Below, one piece after another: positions 13,801-23,953 of a stretch of DNA of 64,000 nt. This stretch comes from Onchocerca lupi (Eukaryota; Nematoda; Chromadorea; Rhabditida; Onchocercidae). Under the pieces are notes generated by a model. It was given only the letters and a program-made list of their open reading frames with translations. It did no database searches and was not told the origin of the DNA. The position numbers and the translations under genes were made by a program. Numbering within the stretch: position 1 is the first letter of the stretch; each line of letters starts with the position of its first letter. The DNA lies in NCBI GenBank assembly GCA_028564675.1, contig JAOVVO010000057.1:1-64000 (forward strand). The letters run 5' to 3'.

Positions 13801-15485
13801 CTTTGATAAAACCGCAAGCCGCAAATCCGAATTCTGCCACTCAAAATTGCATCTTTTTCTTCTTATTTCGTTCAGGGAATAAACGACAAAATTGCAAGGT
13901 TAAAAGTTACAAAATGTTTTTTGTCAATTTTTTAAGGTGAAAAACATATGGTATTTATGCTTTATTACAAGATTTTAAATATATTATTAGTTTCTATTTT
14001 AAATAACCAGTGTTCGTAAAAATGGAAAGATCAGTTTACAATCATATTTTGGATCATATATTTCTTGGAGCAATTTTCATAAATCTTCATGAAATATTTA
14101 TTATTCAAAATCATCAAAATTATCCAATTTCAAAAAATAAGAAACTTTCTGAGAGTTTCAGTTGAACTATCCTTAACTCAATCCCTTAACCCAATTTAAT
14201 TACTTTGGAATCCCTTAATTGAATTTAATTACTATAAAAAATAAGATTTGAGTCTATTGAGACAGAAAAGGCGGTTGAAGTTATGTTATGTTATGGGAAA
14301 TTCTTGTCATAATAATAGTTTATAAGCTAGCATTAGTATATTTCAGTAATTTAATTTATCAATTCCAAGGTTGACAATGTTTTGTTTTGTAATAGCCATT
14401 ACAAAGTGTATCGATGACATCTTATTCACACATCACTTGAAAATGATTAATTTTAGCTTTTCTAATTTCTTACTTTTCATTTTTTCAGTTTTTTTTTTTT
14501 TTTTTTTGTTTTTTTGTTCTTTCTGATAGTTTTCTATTGAAGTATGAACTTCTGATTTTGTTGACAGTCTGGGAAAAAAATTGAAAGGAAAAATATGCAT
14601 CAACCAAGATTTTAATCATTTGTTTGAGATTACTTCAATTATAAAAATGTGATAAGCCTCATATATTAAAAAATAGAACAAGCTAGGTTTCTCTGAATGA
14701 TACTTATGTAGATGCATTAAGAAGGAGCCAAGTAATAGTGTTTTCTTTTGGCCGATGATAAGATCGTTAATTTTGCAAAATCTTTGCGAACAAATTAAAC
14801 CGAATGTAAAATAACTTAGATCTCCCGAAATTCCTACAATGTTTTTTGATATATTTTCTGAATATAGCTATTACATCATAAAACACATAACTCATGCAGC
14901 GTTAGGTTAAAAGATATAAATCAATATGTTTAATTTTTTCGATTGAAGTTGGAACTTCTGCAACATGTTTCGCGATATTACTTTACTTGCAGCTTATTTA
15001 TGACTCATGTGTTAGGTTTATTAAAATTGGAATCCTTAGGATGCATTCATATGTAGGAAAGCAATGATAATTTAATCAAAAAAAGATTAAAATTGAACTT
15101 GCATGTTAATAAATAAAACTTAGCCTTTTCATAATGAAGTATATGATCTAATCAGATTTTTGAAATTAAACAATTTTTGCTGAGATAATTAGTGCATGAC
15201 CAATTATTTCTAATACAAAAGAAAACGTTGATATTGAAGGAATTAACGGAAATCAACTTTGTTCCTCATATTTTCTTCTGTTCCATTATGAAACAGTTAT
15301 TGATCAGTAATGTTACATACAGAAAAAATACACAAATTGATCTTTGCATTTGGCATATCGATACTTCAAAATAATCTCATGTCATTATTATCTTATCAAA
15401 ATCTCAAATACAAATATATTCATGTCAGTTAGGAAGTGGTTTGATGAAGATATGGAAACAAAATTAATTATAGGGTTTAACTCAC
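10871..15485. other. Intergenic DNA upstream of the Pax gene
   Basis: Non-coding as far as I can see. It contains a palindrome-rich GGTACC pair near 11808-11821, a trinucleotide-type low-complexity stretch at 12034-12160, and a T-run near 14490-14508. Short repeats of a TTAATTGAATTTAATTACT kind occur at 14190-14235. Several open frames of 60-75 codons are present on both strands but none has splice-consistent partners. Confidence 0.5.
12034..12160. repeat. Imperfect CAN/AAC-type microsatellite
   Basis: The plus strand runs through ACCACTACTACTACTATCA-like triplets, then ATCACCACCGTCATCGTTATCATCG-like triplets, then CAATAACAACAATAACAACA. The low-complexity triplet structure explains the open frames seen on both strands here. 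Confidence 0.75.
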
Positions 15486-15551
15486 CTTCAAACTAAATCC
15501 CATCGATTCAAATAGCGGAAGCTGCACGAGGAACAGTTTTAGTCGTTCATC
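15486..15551 (-). CDS. Orphan candidate exon, gene not identified
   Basis: On the minus strand a 66-base open segment is flanked by a possible acceptor (TTATTTAAG) and a strong donor (AAG followed by GTGAGT). It would encode 22 residues containing LKLFLVQLPLFESMGF, which has codon-like composition unlike the flanking DNA. An alternative acceptor (GGGTAG) lies 14 bases upstream. I found no partner exon on either side, so it may be part of a gene with very long introns, a decayed exon, or chance. Confidence 0.2.
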
Positions 15552-16174
15552 CTTAAATAATCTCTACCCACATCCCCACGCAAATCAAAATCGAGAAGGA
15601 ACTGAAACTTCATCATTTCGAAATCAGTAAATCGACTCTGAATGTTTTAAAGATCCTAAAATTCCATCAATTCGTAAAATTGAAGTTAACATCATAATCA
15701 TGTGACGATCGACAAAACAATTTCCGATTTACTTCGAAATAAATATGGCAAAAATATGCAGAAAATAAAATATCAGCAAAAAATATACATATTAATCAAA
15801 ACGAAAAGTAGTTATAACCTTTAAACAATATATAATAGTCATAGCTAAGGGAATTTAGAATATTCCGAAATATCTAATGAAGCTTAATGATTACAAAAAA
15901 GAGAAAGACTGAGGAACCTAAGCTTGAGAACTACTTTGATTTGCTCAACAGAATTTATTCAGTGATAAGAACACCTATTTAGAAAACTGTATTCAAATGA
16001 TGGCACTGAACATATGCTTTTGAAAATTCTAATTTGATTTTGCTACTCAGCATCGAAAAAAACATTGTCGACCAATAATTACAAAGAAAAATAAATTTAT
16101 TCAATCTTTATAGGAAAGAAGAATTGTTCCAATTCAAATCAATCTAACAACGTATAAATTTATAACAGAAATGA

Positions 16175-17673
16175 TCAGTTAAGCATAGTATGGTCTGTAA
16201 AAATATTTCGTCTCTGTTCTTCAACTTTTTTCATCCAACGATTTTGTTCGGCTTCCACTCGTCCCAAAACATTGTCTGTAACTAAATTGAAGTAATGATT
16301 TTCTGAAATAAGAAGAAAATTGTCCTAATAGATCTTAATAATGGGAAATTTCCATTCCCTGATTTCGCAATTTTTCGTTAAATTATTCTTATGCATTTAC
16401 AGATTCGATACTTGTGAGATAAAGAAACATGCAATTATCGGTATCACAAGAACTAAAATTAAAAAAAAAAACTTACTGTTCCGAGACCGCATCGTAATTG
16501 ATGGTGAAACATCCGGAAATCGCTCATTCGTTGAAGCTGTTCGGGCAAAAATATTGTCTTCCATCTATGATAAAATGTTGTTCATTGTCAAATAAAGGAA
16601 TATATCCACGGAAATTTGAAGACTTATATTAATTAATGAGCCATATCTTCTTGACAAGTTTTCATGTAAAATCTCATAAACTTCCATTAAATTTCTAAAA
16701 CTACTCACCTCATCGTTTTGCTGTCTGTATGGCACTGAATGCCGTTTTTTGCGCAGCATAGGATCCAAACATATTAAGAAAAGCATGTATGTTGATAGAA
16801 CAAAAACTACGCAAATAACAAATATTACAACAACCTGAAAAGAATTCATCACAAGTGGATAAGAACTGCATAATATGAAGCACAGATAATCATAAATCCT
16901 GATTTAACTTAGCAAACTTTACACAAATTTTCAGTTTCATGCATATTGGAAAAGTGGAACATACTTTCAACAAAACTGTATTCCTCGACTCGTGTTTACA
17001 ATCGCAGTTAGCTAGAAATGCATCCAAATGTGCAGCATCCACTATATTTAAAACGTTCGGCTTCACCACTGTTTGTGGTTTGCTGCAAAACCAGATGATT
17101 TTTCCAAGTAATTCATATAAAATATATAAACTTCAAAGTTTCACTCAATAAAATAAGAAAATATGAGTTTTATTTTTTCTCATCCACTGTTCTTTGTTCC
17201 TCTTCGATGATTAAATATTAATGACATGGAGCTTGACAAAATAGCGTTTCATCAAGTTCAAAATATTTTTAGGAAGTCTTAATAGAATTTAACAGAAATG
17301 CTGCACCATGAGAAGGCATTAATATTTGATTTTGTATAATATCTTCTTTCATCACTTAGGGTACCATTTTCAGATGCAAAATATTTGGTGGATGGACAGA
17401 CACAACGACATCGAGCATCTTCGAAATTTCCCTGAAATTATTACGGATTAGTTTTATATTTTAATTTCTGTTTTATAGTCATAAAAACAGTCCTTTTATA
17501 TTCCAGCTTTTGGATGGAAAATTCAATTCTTCTGTAAAAGTGAATCACAGAGAGTAGACAGCAATCTTTTCAAATATTCCTTACAACTTTTCTCATAAAA
17601 TGAAATTTCTTACATAAACAAAGATGAACGAAATGAAAAATAGGAGAACTGATAATGACGATAAAGGCTGCAT
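16175..17673 (-). CDS. TMEM9-family lysosomal/endosomal membrane protein
   Basis: Six exons: 17673-17614 (signal peptide), 17431-17356, about 17068-16965, 16834-16709, 16564-16477, 16275-16175; about 184 aa, against 183 for human TMEM9. An N-terminal signal peptide is followed by a lumenal cysteine segment (DARCRCVCPS), then NCDCKHESRNT, a single membrane helix (VVVIFVICVVFVLSTYMLFL) joined to LDPMLRKK, and a cytosolic tail with VLGRVEAEQNRWMKKVEEQR ending in DHTMLN, matching the conserved C-terminus of the family. Family members sit in late endosomes/lysosomes; the human proteins are linked to CLC antiporters and v-ATPase. One join is uncertain: the best-looking acceptor for exon 3 (TTTTGCAG, exon start 17082) breaks frame, while an AG 14 bases downstream (start 17068) keeps it. 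A missed small exon is the alternative. Confidence 0.87.
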
Positions 17674-17989
17674 GAACTAACGTCGATTTTATATGCACTT
17701 CATGAAATCTGAAATTTGGTAGAATCTTCAAATTGAGGGGAGCTTATTTTGAAAGTCAAAGATCAAGCTGCAATTGCGAAGAACAAAGGATCATGTAAAT
17801 TAAAAAAAAAAGTTGTGAATTTCCTAATCATAGTTGAAGATTTCAAGGAGATGAAGTATTCGGCAATCATTGGAACGGGATATGAGAGAATTTTGAATGA
17901 TATATGGAAAATGGTAGTGCTTTAATTATTAAACCAGGCGTATATCATCATTATATAACTCAAAAAATTCACTAATTCCCCTAATATAT

Positions 17990-18180
17990 ATTAAAAAAAA
18001 ATGAAGTGAGAACCAATCTGAAGTGAGAGCCACTCTGAAATGAAAGCCAAAACTAAGTTGGAGCAAGAGAAAACTAAGCCGAGAATCAAGCCAAGATGAA
18101 AGCCAATCTGAAGTGAGAATGAACAGCCGTTAACAAAACCAAAGTCCAAACCACTAAAGCATCGTAATCTACTGTTCAAG
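17990..18180. repeat. Degenerate purine-rich tandem repeat
   Basis: The plus strand repeats variants of CCAATCTGAAGTGAGA (18013 and 18105 regions), with diverged copies such as CACTCTGAAATGAAAGCCAA and CCAA(A/G)ATGAAAGCC between them. The unit is about 20-30 bases and imperfect. The opposite strand gives a spurious hydrophobic open frame with a periodic pattern. Confidence 0.55.
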
Positions 18181-18404
18181 GATGGCAGTATGCACGGTGA
18201 TGTCTCTTGTTGTGCTGAGAAGTGATATCCTCTCCTTCCGTAAATCTGCATATTTCATCGAACCCTATCAAGAAAAGCATGTATGGGACAACGCTCATTT
18301 TTGTATATTTCAAGCTACAGGATGGTTGCTTCATTTCTCACTGCCTACAATCGAACATTCGATGATTCCAGAAGCTCAGCAGTGAATTCTTTATTTATTT
18401 ATTA

Positions 18405-18665
18405 TTAACTGTACCCGACCATGCTCCGCGTTGTGATCCTGCTATTCCATATAAATAAAATTGTCCGCTTACTTATTTTTACCTGTCACAGGTGTTATAG
18501 GTAAAACTAAGTAGATATATCTAGATAAAAATACGCGCCTACCTGAATGTAATGTTGCATCAAAATTTGAAAGCAGTCGGTGAAGAACTTGCAAAGTTAT
18601 GTCGAGAGTAACAACGAATATTTACATTTTTATTTATATAGATTTTGCAGTTCGTCTCAATGCAC
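18405..18665. mobile_element. Fold-back pair of transposon tail fragments (Helitron-like family)
   Basis: The left part (about 18405-18480), read on the minus strand, matches the tail at 23230-23290: a GACAATTTTATTTA-like block followed by a GC-rich imperfect hairpin. The right part (about 18528-18660), read on the plus strand, matches 23085-23250: AAATACGCG, then a TGTTGCATCAAAATTTGAAA-like block, GGTGAAGAACTT, and TTTTTATTTATATAGAT. The two related tails therefore face each other. Assignment to Helitrons rests on the 23.3-kb relative; an origin from another repeat class with a hairpin tail is possible. Confidence 0.5.
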
Positions 18666-18780
18666 TTCCACGTCCTTTGTTCGATTTTGCTTTAGTAAAA
18701 CAATGAATTTGTCTGTATTCATGCAAAAAAATAATCTCTATATATCTTGTTTATGTGCGCCAAAATCCTTCTAGAATAGC

Positions 18781-20226
18781 TTTTTGACGAGATGACCATT
18801 TGGCTTGTTGTCTGTAACAAATCCCATAAATAGAATGAATGTACCTGACATGAAAGCATCAATTTGTTACAAAGTACCACAAAAGCGAGTCGAAAAGTTC
18901 TTGGCTGAATTATATCAGAATTATAAATATTAATTACACTTCTTCCTAATAATATCGGATTCTAATTCATAGGGCTAGAAAAACTATTCACTGCAAGAAA
19001 AAAAAATGCATTCATTTTCAGATTCATATTGTTTTACCATCAAAATTATTAATGTTTTTCAACAGAAACAATATTGAATCACCGTTTGATAATAAAAGAC
19101 AGCTTCAGGATTTCCTCGCTGTATATCTTGAATTATTTTAAATTTGTAGAAATAAGTTATTACAAGCAGAAGATATTAGTCCTGAAATAAAATAAACTTA
19201 TTTTTGTTGTAGTTTGGGTTCATAGAAATGAGTCGGAATTTTTTTTTTTTTTTTTGTGCAAAAATTATTCGAACCATTACAAAACTGCTATGGAAATTTT
19301 AAAAAATAATATACAACAATAGGGCTTTTGGATACTCATACAACTGCTGTTAAAAAATTTTAACAAAATCTTCGAATAATCCTTCCAGTATTTGCAAATT
19401 TGAGACTGTGAACAGAAATTTCCCACAATTGATCCTGAAAAATGTGGCAGGCAGTAATTTGATGTTGCAACATGAGTGGAAAATTTTAATATCGACAAAA
19501 TCAATGGTACGTTTTCACATATATTCGTTAATTTACATAGAACGATAGGATACAGTATATTCAACGATAAATGATAAGTATCTCTACCATTTTTGAATGT
19601 ACTATATCTATATCCTGTCGATGTATTGTATCGAGTAACGTATGTATCCTATCGATAAATGATAAATTTCCTTACATTTGAATTGAATGCTTTAAGAGCG
19701 AAATGAAAATATGATCATCGATCAATACAAACTTGTCAGATGAAATTTCTGCTTTTATCTTCAGTAGTTCAATTCCGTTATTATGCAGTTTGCCAGTTAA
19801 ACATTTTGTTAAAAATGATATATGGAATTTTCGAGTCAATTTTCGGTCTTTTATGCACCAGAAAAGTTGAACAACAATATTAATAGAATGATTTACTTGA
19901 AAATAGTTTATTACTATATTGTTTTAAAATTCTGAGAGTATCATTTTAAAAAAGAAAAAAAAAAAGAAGAAAAATGTGTTATTTCCTCGTTCCGATGATG
20001 GATTTCAAATCGTATGCAAGGAAAGATGATGTTTGTGCCTCATTATATTGAGAATTTTCTCTTTTGAAATTTACTAAACTGATCTGAATTTCATCCAAAC
20101 TTAGAAATCGCTAAATACATTAACATTTCATGGCTGAAATGCATTTATCATTAGTTAACTGTTATTAAGATAAATATTCCATGGCTGAAATGCTGTTATT
20201 TTGTCCATTGTTGTCTAAAGTTCTAG
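18781..20226. other. Intergenic DNA, no gene recognised
   Basis: AT-rich, with a T-run near 19241-19255 and a repeated CGATAAATGATAA motif (19564 and 19653 regions). A short duplication of CATGGCTGAAATGC occurs at about 20129 and 20180. No splice-consistent coding segment was found. Confidence 0.5.
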
Positions 20227-20984
20227 ATGATCTATGGACTATCATTATTCAATACAATTCTAATTATACTATTTATTGCTACATGTACCATACTATTCGT
20301 TGGAAGTATTTTTCGATTTTCTTGGCTACAACACAATGCCGCCATCAGAGTAAAAAAATACAAACGAATATATCAGGTTAGAGAAACCCAATTCAATTAA
20401 TGGTGACTAGATTATTAAGTAATCAAATAATTAATAATTAGCTATAAAATTGCAAGGCATTATAGTTTCATATCCATTAATTGAGTTAAATTAAAAATAG
20501 AAGTTTATATGCATATTCAGTTTAATTGCAACCTTTATTAGTGATTATCATCTTTTGGGATTCATTCCAGATCATCGTTTTTTTTGATCTCGACTATAAT
20601 TAAAATTTTTAAAACAAATGGGAGTTTTTAATTGCAGTATCAAATAGAAGACATCAGAATGTTACGAATGTTACAAGCAGAACGCAACGGACAAGCATTA
20701 CGGCAAAAATATAAAGAGGTTTATTAGAATTTTTTTCAAGATTATTTGCTTAATGATTAGAGATAATTCCATTTCTACTTCCATAGAAGTCTGAGATACA
20801 GTACTCTTCTGATGAAAGTCAAATATTTGCATATGCAAATCTTTTTTTTTAGGTTGCAAAAAATCTATACATTTTTTTCGGAATACGTCGACAAGAACAA
20901 ATATATCAGAAAAAATTGTTCAAGCCTAATTCCGCGTTACCTAATGATATCTTTATGATGAATTTAACTGAAACGGAGCGATGA
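20227..20984 (+). CDS. Small single-pass membrane protein, family not recognised
   Basis: Three exons with clean junctions and matching phase: 20227-20376, 20638-20718, 20853-20984; 120 aa, ending in TGA. Donors are CAG/GTTAGA and GAG/GTTTAT; acceptors are TTGCAG and TTTTTTTAG. Residues about 6-30 form one hydrophobic helix (TILIILFIATCTILFVGSIF), followed by a basic, probably helical region (VKKYKRIYQ, IEDIRMLRMLQAERNG, LRQKYKE) and a polar tail. The ATG follows an in-frame stop and sits directly after TTCTAG, a possible trans-splice acceptor. The three open exons keep one frame across two introns, which argues for a real gene. I cannot assign a function. A short N-terminal helix with a charged cytosolic helix suggests a membrane-anchored adaptor or complex subunit, but this is only a guess. 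Confidence 0.6.
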
Positions 20985-21869
20985 AGAAAATACGCGGACG
21001 AACGACGAACGACTTGATTAACGTATCCGGGCCGTTGTCGCATTCGAATATTCAATTAGCAAATAATAAATTCTTTATCTTTCCACTTTGTGCCTCATTT
21101 TCTAGTCTATTTAAATCCATTATTTGAAATGATCTCAACTTTATTTTTTTAAAATTGCAGAATAATTGAACTATTGCTTTGACGACAAATAATTTAGCCA
21201 TAAAAAACAATTAAAGTAATGAAATTTTTTTTTAATTGGAAGCAGTCCATAAGTTGTGAATTCATCACAGCTCTTTCTTGCACTTGTAAAATAGAGTGCA
21301 CATGCACCTGTATCGTTTTACTTACAGTGCAACAAAAGTTTATGAGTCATCTCAGGACAATTTCGAAAGTTCATCTTTATCTTTACAAGTACAAATCCCC
21401 TTTTCTTCAGTACAATTTTAGTTTACAAATTTAAAAAATTCCTCGCTTATGTATTTATAAATTCTCTTCTTTTTCTTCTTATCATCCAATGAAAATACTT
21501 TTCGACAATTTTGAGTTTGAAAATTCTTAGTGGAAAGAGAAAAGCATTGCTCAATTTTTCTGACAAAACAAAAATTTGAATGAAGGGAGAATTTGCAATG
21601 AAATTCCTTCTCCAATTAATGCTTTACGAGATATTTTTTTCCACGGAAATTGATCAGATTTCCTTAAATGTATCATTTGAATGGATGTTTTATATTTTTA
21701 TGAAATCGATAGCCAACTACGCCACTTATCAATTTATTTTCTTGGCATAGAAACAAATGACCGAAAAAATTGTTGGTGGATAGAAATTTTACTGAACTCG
21801 GCCGTCTGCCTAAAGCACAATCTATGTAAATTAAGATGTAAATGCTCACTGTAGCTCTTTGCAAAAGTT
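20985..21869. other. Intergenic DNA, no gene recognised
   Basis: A possible poly(A) signal (AATAAA, about 21064-21069) lies roughly 80 bases after the stop of the small membrane protein gene. Otherwise AT-rich with short chance open frames on both strands. Confidence 0.5.
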
Positions 21870-22412
21870 GCAAGTTCTCCATCGATTGCTTTCAAATTTT
21901 GACAGAACCTTGCATTCGAATAGTTGTTCTTTTTTTTATATATATACTTATTTTTTTTTAACGTGTCACGCCCGTGACAGCTAAGTGCGGACTGAATTTT
22001 TTGACTCCGCCCTGCACCACTCTCTCATGAATTGATAGAATATATTAATCACGCCTTTATCAATGGACAAAATTTATTCACCACGCCTACTTTCTGCAGT
22101 GATCGCGGCCAGTTCCTGCTACGTTTCAAGCTCTTCACCGATTGATTTGAAATTTTCATAAAACGTTCCATTCGAATGTGCGCGAGTTTCTCAACAGATA
22201 AAGCATGTTTAAACTTTTCTGTTTATTTGTTACTTTTTGAGGAAATGTAGCTGCGTCGCAGGAATGTCAAGGTCATAGTGTACAATGAAATATTTCGTTC
22301 AAGCAATTTTTGGATTATCTGACTTCTAATATTCGGTCAGATCTTCGTTTGCCTCTTTGTCATAAATGTTCATTGTTCTTATAGTTTAAGCCCGCAAGTT
22401 CTCATCGGCACT

Positions 22413-22703
22413 ATGACTGAAGTGTGCTCTTATTACAAGGTTCTGAAATTTAATAGAGAAACAAAGGGATGTATTGCGCTGCCGGAAAAATTAAACTCCT
22501 TCAACTATGAGAACCCTAGAGTCGTTGAGAGCTCTGCTTGCCGCATATACTGCCGATTCAAAATATTTCCTATCTGTCAACAGGAAATGCAACTCCTGCT
22601 TCCAAATGACGTTATTTGGCGCAGAAATCGTAACAACAAATTTGTGTCAACTTTCAAAGTAAAAGGACAAATTTATATAAAACCGATTCCCTGCTTCCGT
22701 TAA
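22413..22703 (+). pseudogene. Relic of a Helitron-type protein N-terminal region
   Basis: A 96-codon open frame begins with a stretch reading VLKFNRETKGC, resembling the conserved cysteine-containing block (C-x-x-C, ALKF, E-T-x-G-x-C-C) found upstream of the replication/helicase region of Helitron proteins. The first cysteine pair is degraded (CSYY) and the second cysteine of the CC pair is lost. No Rep or helicase motifs follow. Base composition is less AT-rich than the flanks. The family call is by motif resemblance only. Confidence 0.4.
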
Positions 22704-23288
22704 CAGCATAAATCTAACAACATAAATCTAACAATCCGACAATTCAATTGAATAGTATTCATTTTTATCAGCTACAAAGGAAAAAATAACCCAATGATTA
22801 GTTTGCCTAAATATTCTCTGATAATTGTTTGTTATGAAGAATCATTTTCACTAATCAGTGAAACCTTTTTCAACAGGATTCATCCTTGTCACACAAGATA
22901 CAAATAGCCTCTTCCCACTTATTGCTGACCTAGCCGAATCTAGCAAGAATCAATCTTCAATTCAACTAACTACAAATCAAATTATAAATTATCAGTTTTT
23001 TTTTTTCAACATTAGAAACATAAGCTTTCTTCTTTCTTTTTTCCCGCTTAATCAGACTGAGGTACAGCGACGCGTATATAAAAAAATACGCGTATTCGAA
23101 TGCAACATTGTGTCAGAATTTCAAAACAATAGGTAAGAACTTTCCGATATCTAAGATTTTGAATTAATATAGAAAGGCACGTGTTTAAGAACTTTCGGAG
23201 GTTTGAGATTTTGAACAAATGAACATTGACAATTTTATTTACATAGAATAATTGGAGCCGGACACGAAAAGCATGCCGGTCTCTATAG

Positions 23289-23332
23289 ACTAGCTGGATC
23301 GGCCACGCAAAGCGTGGCCAGGTCCAGCTAGT
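23289..23332 (+). repeat. Nested palindrome at a transposon end
   Basis: ACTAGCTGGA (23289-23298) pairs with TCCAGCTAGT (23323-23332), and inside it GGCCACGC (23301-23308) pairs with GCGTGGCC (23312-23319) around an AAA loop. The last five bases are CTAGT. It is the most GC-rich short segment in its neighbourhood. Confidence 0.85.
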
Positions 23333-23953
23333 AATAGTTATAAAAGTGATGCACAGAAATTCGTTGAATGAACTTTTCGAGGACATTTACTTGGGAATTA
23401 ATGCCATCCCAAATATAATGAAGAACTTTTATTCCAAGAACTGTTAGTGAACTAATTTGCAAAATTTCAAACTCTAATTTGTGATATTCAGAAATACTTC
23501 ATGACGATTCTATTGCAATGTAAAAATGATGATTATGGGACCAAAAATTGAAAAAAATATGCAGTAATATATAAAGACCTTCAAATTAAAATAAACATTA
23601 GTAATTTAACAATTTTGAAAGAACAATAATATTCGAAAATTTATTAAACTATTATTGTTGCAGTTTCAGTACTTATCGAATCCAATATAGATAAGTACTT
23701 CCCAGGCCACTTTCCTCTTTTCCTTTTTTATGTTCACGCTGATAAGGGCGCATTAATTTGATGCAATGCTAAATAGTGAATATCTAGAAGATATCATCAA
23801 GGAGCAGTAGGATAGAGGAATGATAAAAAATGTTTTGAATCCTTCAAAAGAAAAAAAAAAAAGAAAAAGAAAGGAAGGTGACAAGTAGTCACAGAAGCGA
23901 GCTGTCAAACTTAAAGAAATGAAAGTCATTCCATCCATCAGCACACTGTTGCA
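23333..23953. other. Intergenic DNA between transposon relic and the K-Cl cotransporter gene
   Basis: AT-rich sequence with an A-rich purine run near 23848-23875. It probably includes the 3' UTR of the minus-strand cotransporter gene; no other feature seen. Confidence 0.5.

Larger units (their letters stand above)
21870..23332 (+). mobile_element. Decayed Helitron-related transposon block
   Basis: Several pieces point to a broken rolling-circle-type element. Two diverged copies of a CGATTGATTTGAAATTTTC...CATTCGAATG block lie at about 21881-21931 and 22137-22190. A coding relic follows at 22413-22703. The right end holds two GC-rich hairpins (23254-23283 and 23289-23332) and terminates in CTAGT, the CTRRT-type end expected of Helitrons, where a hairpin precedes the terminus. 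No intact helicase gene is present. The 5' end (TC) is not identifiable. Confidence 0.5.

Noticed and set aside
17991..18251. Hydrophobic minus-strand frame resembling a membrane protein
   Set aside because: The periodic hydrophobic pattern is produced by the degenerate tandem repeat at 17990-18180.
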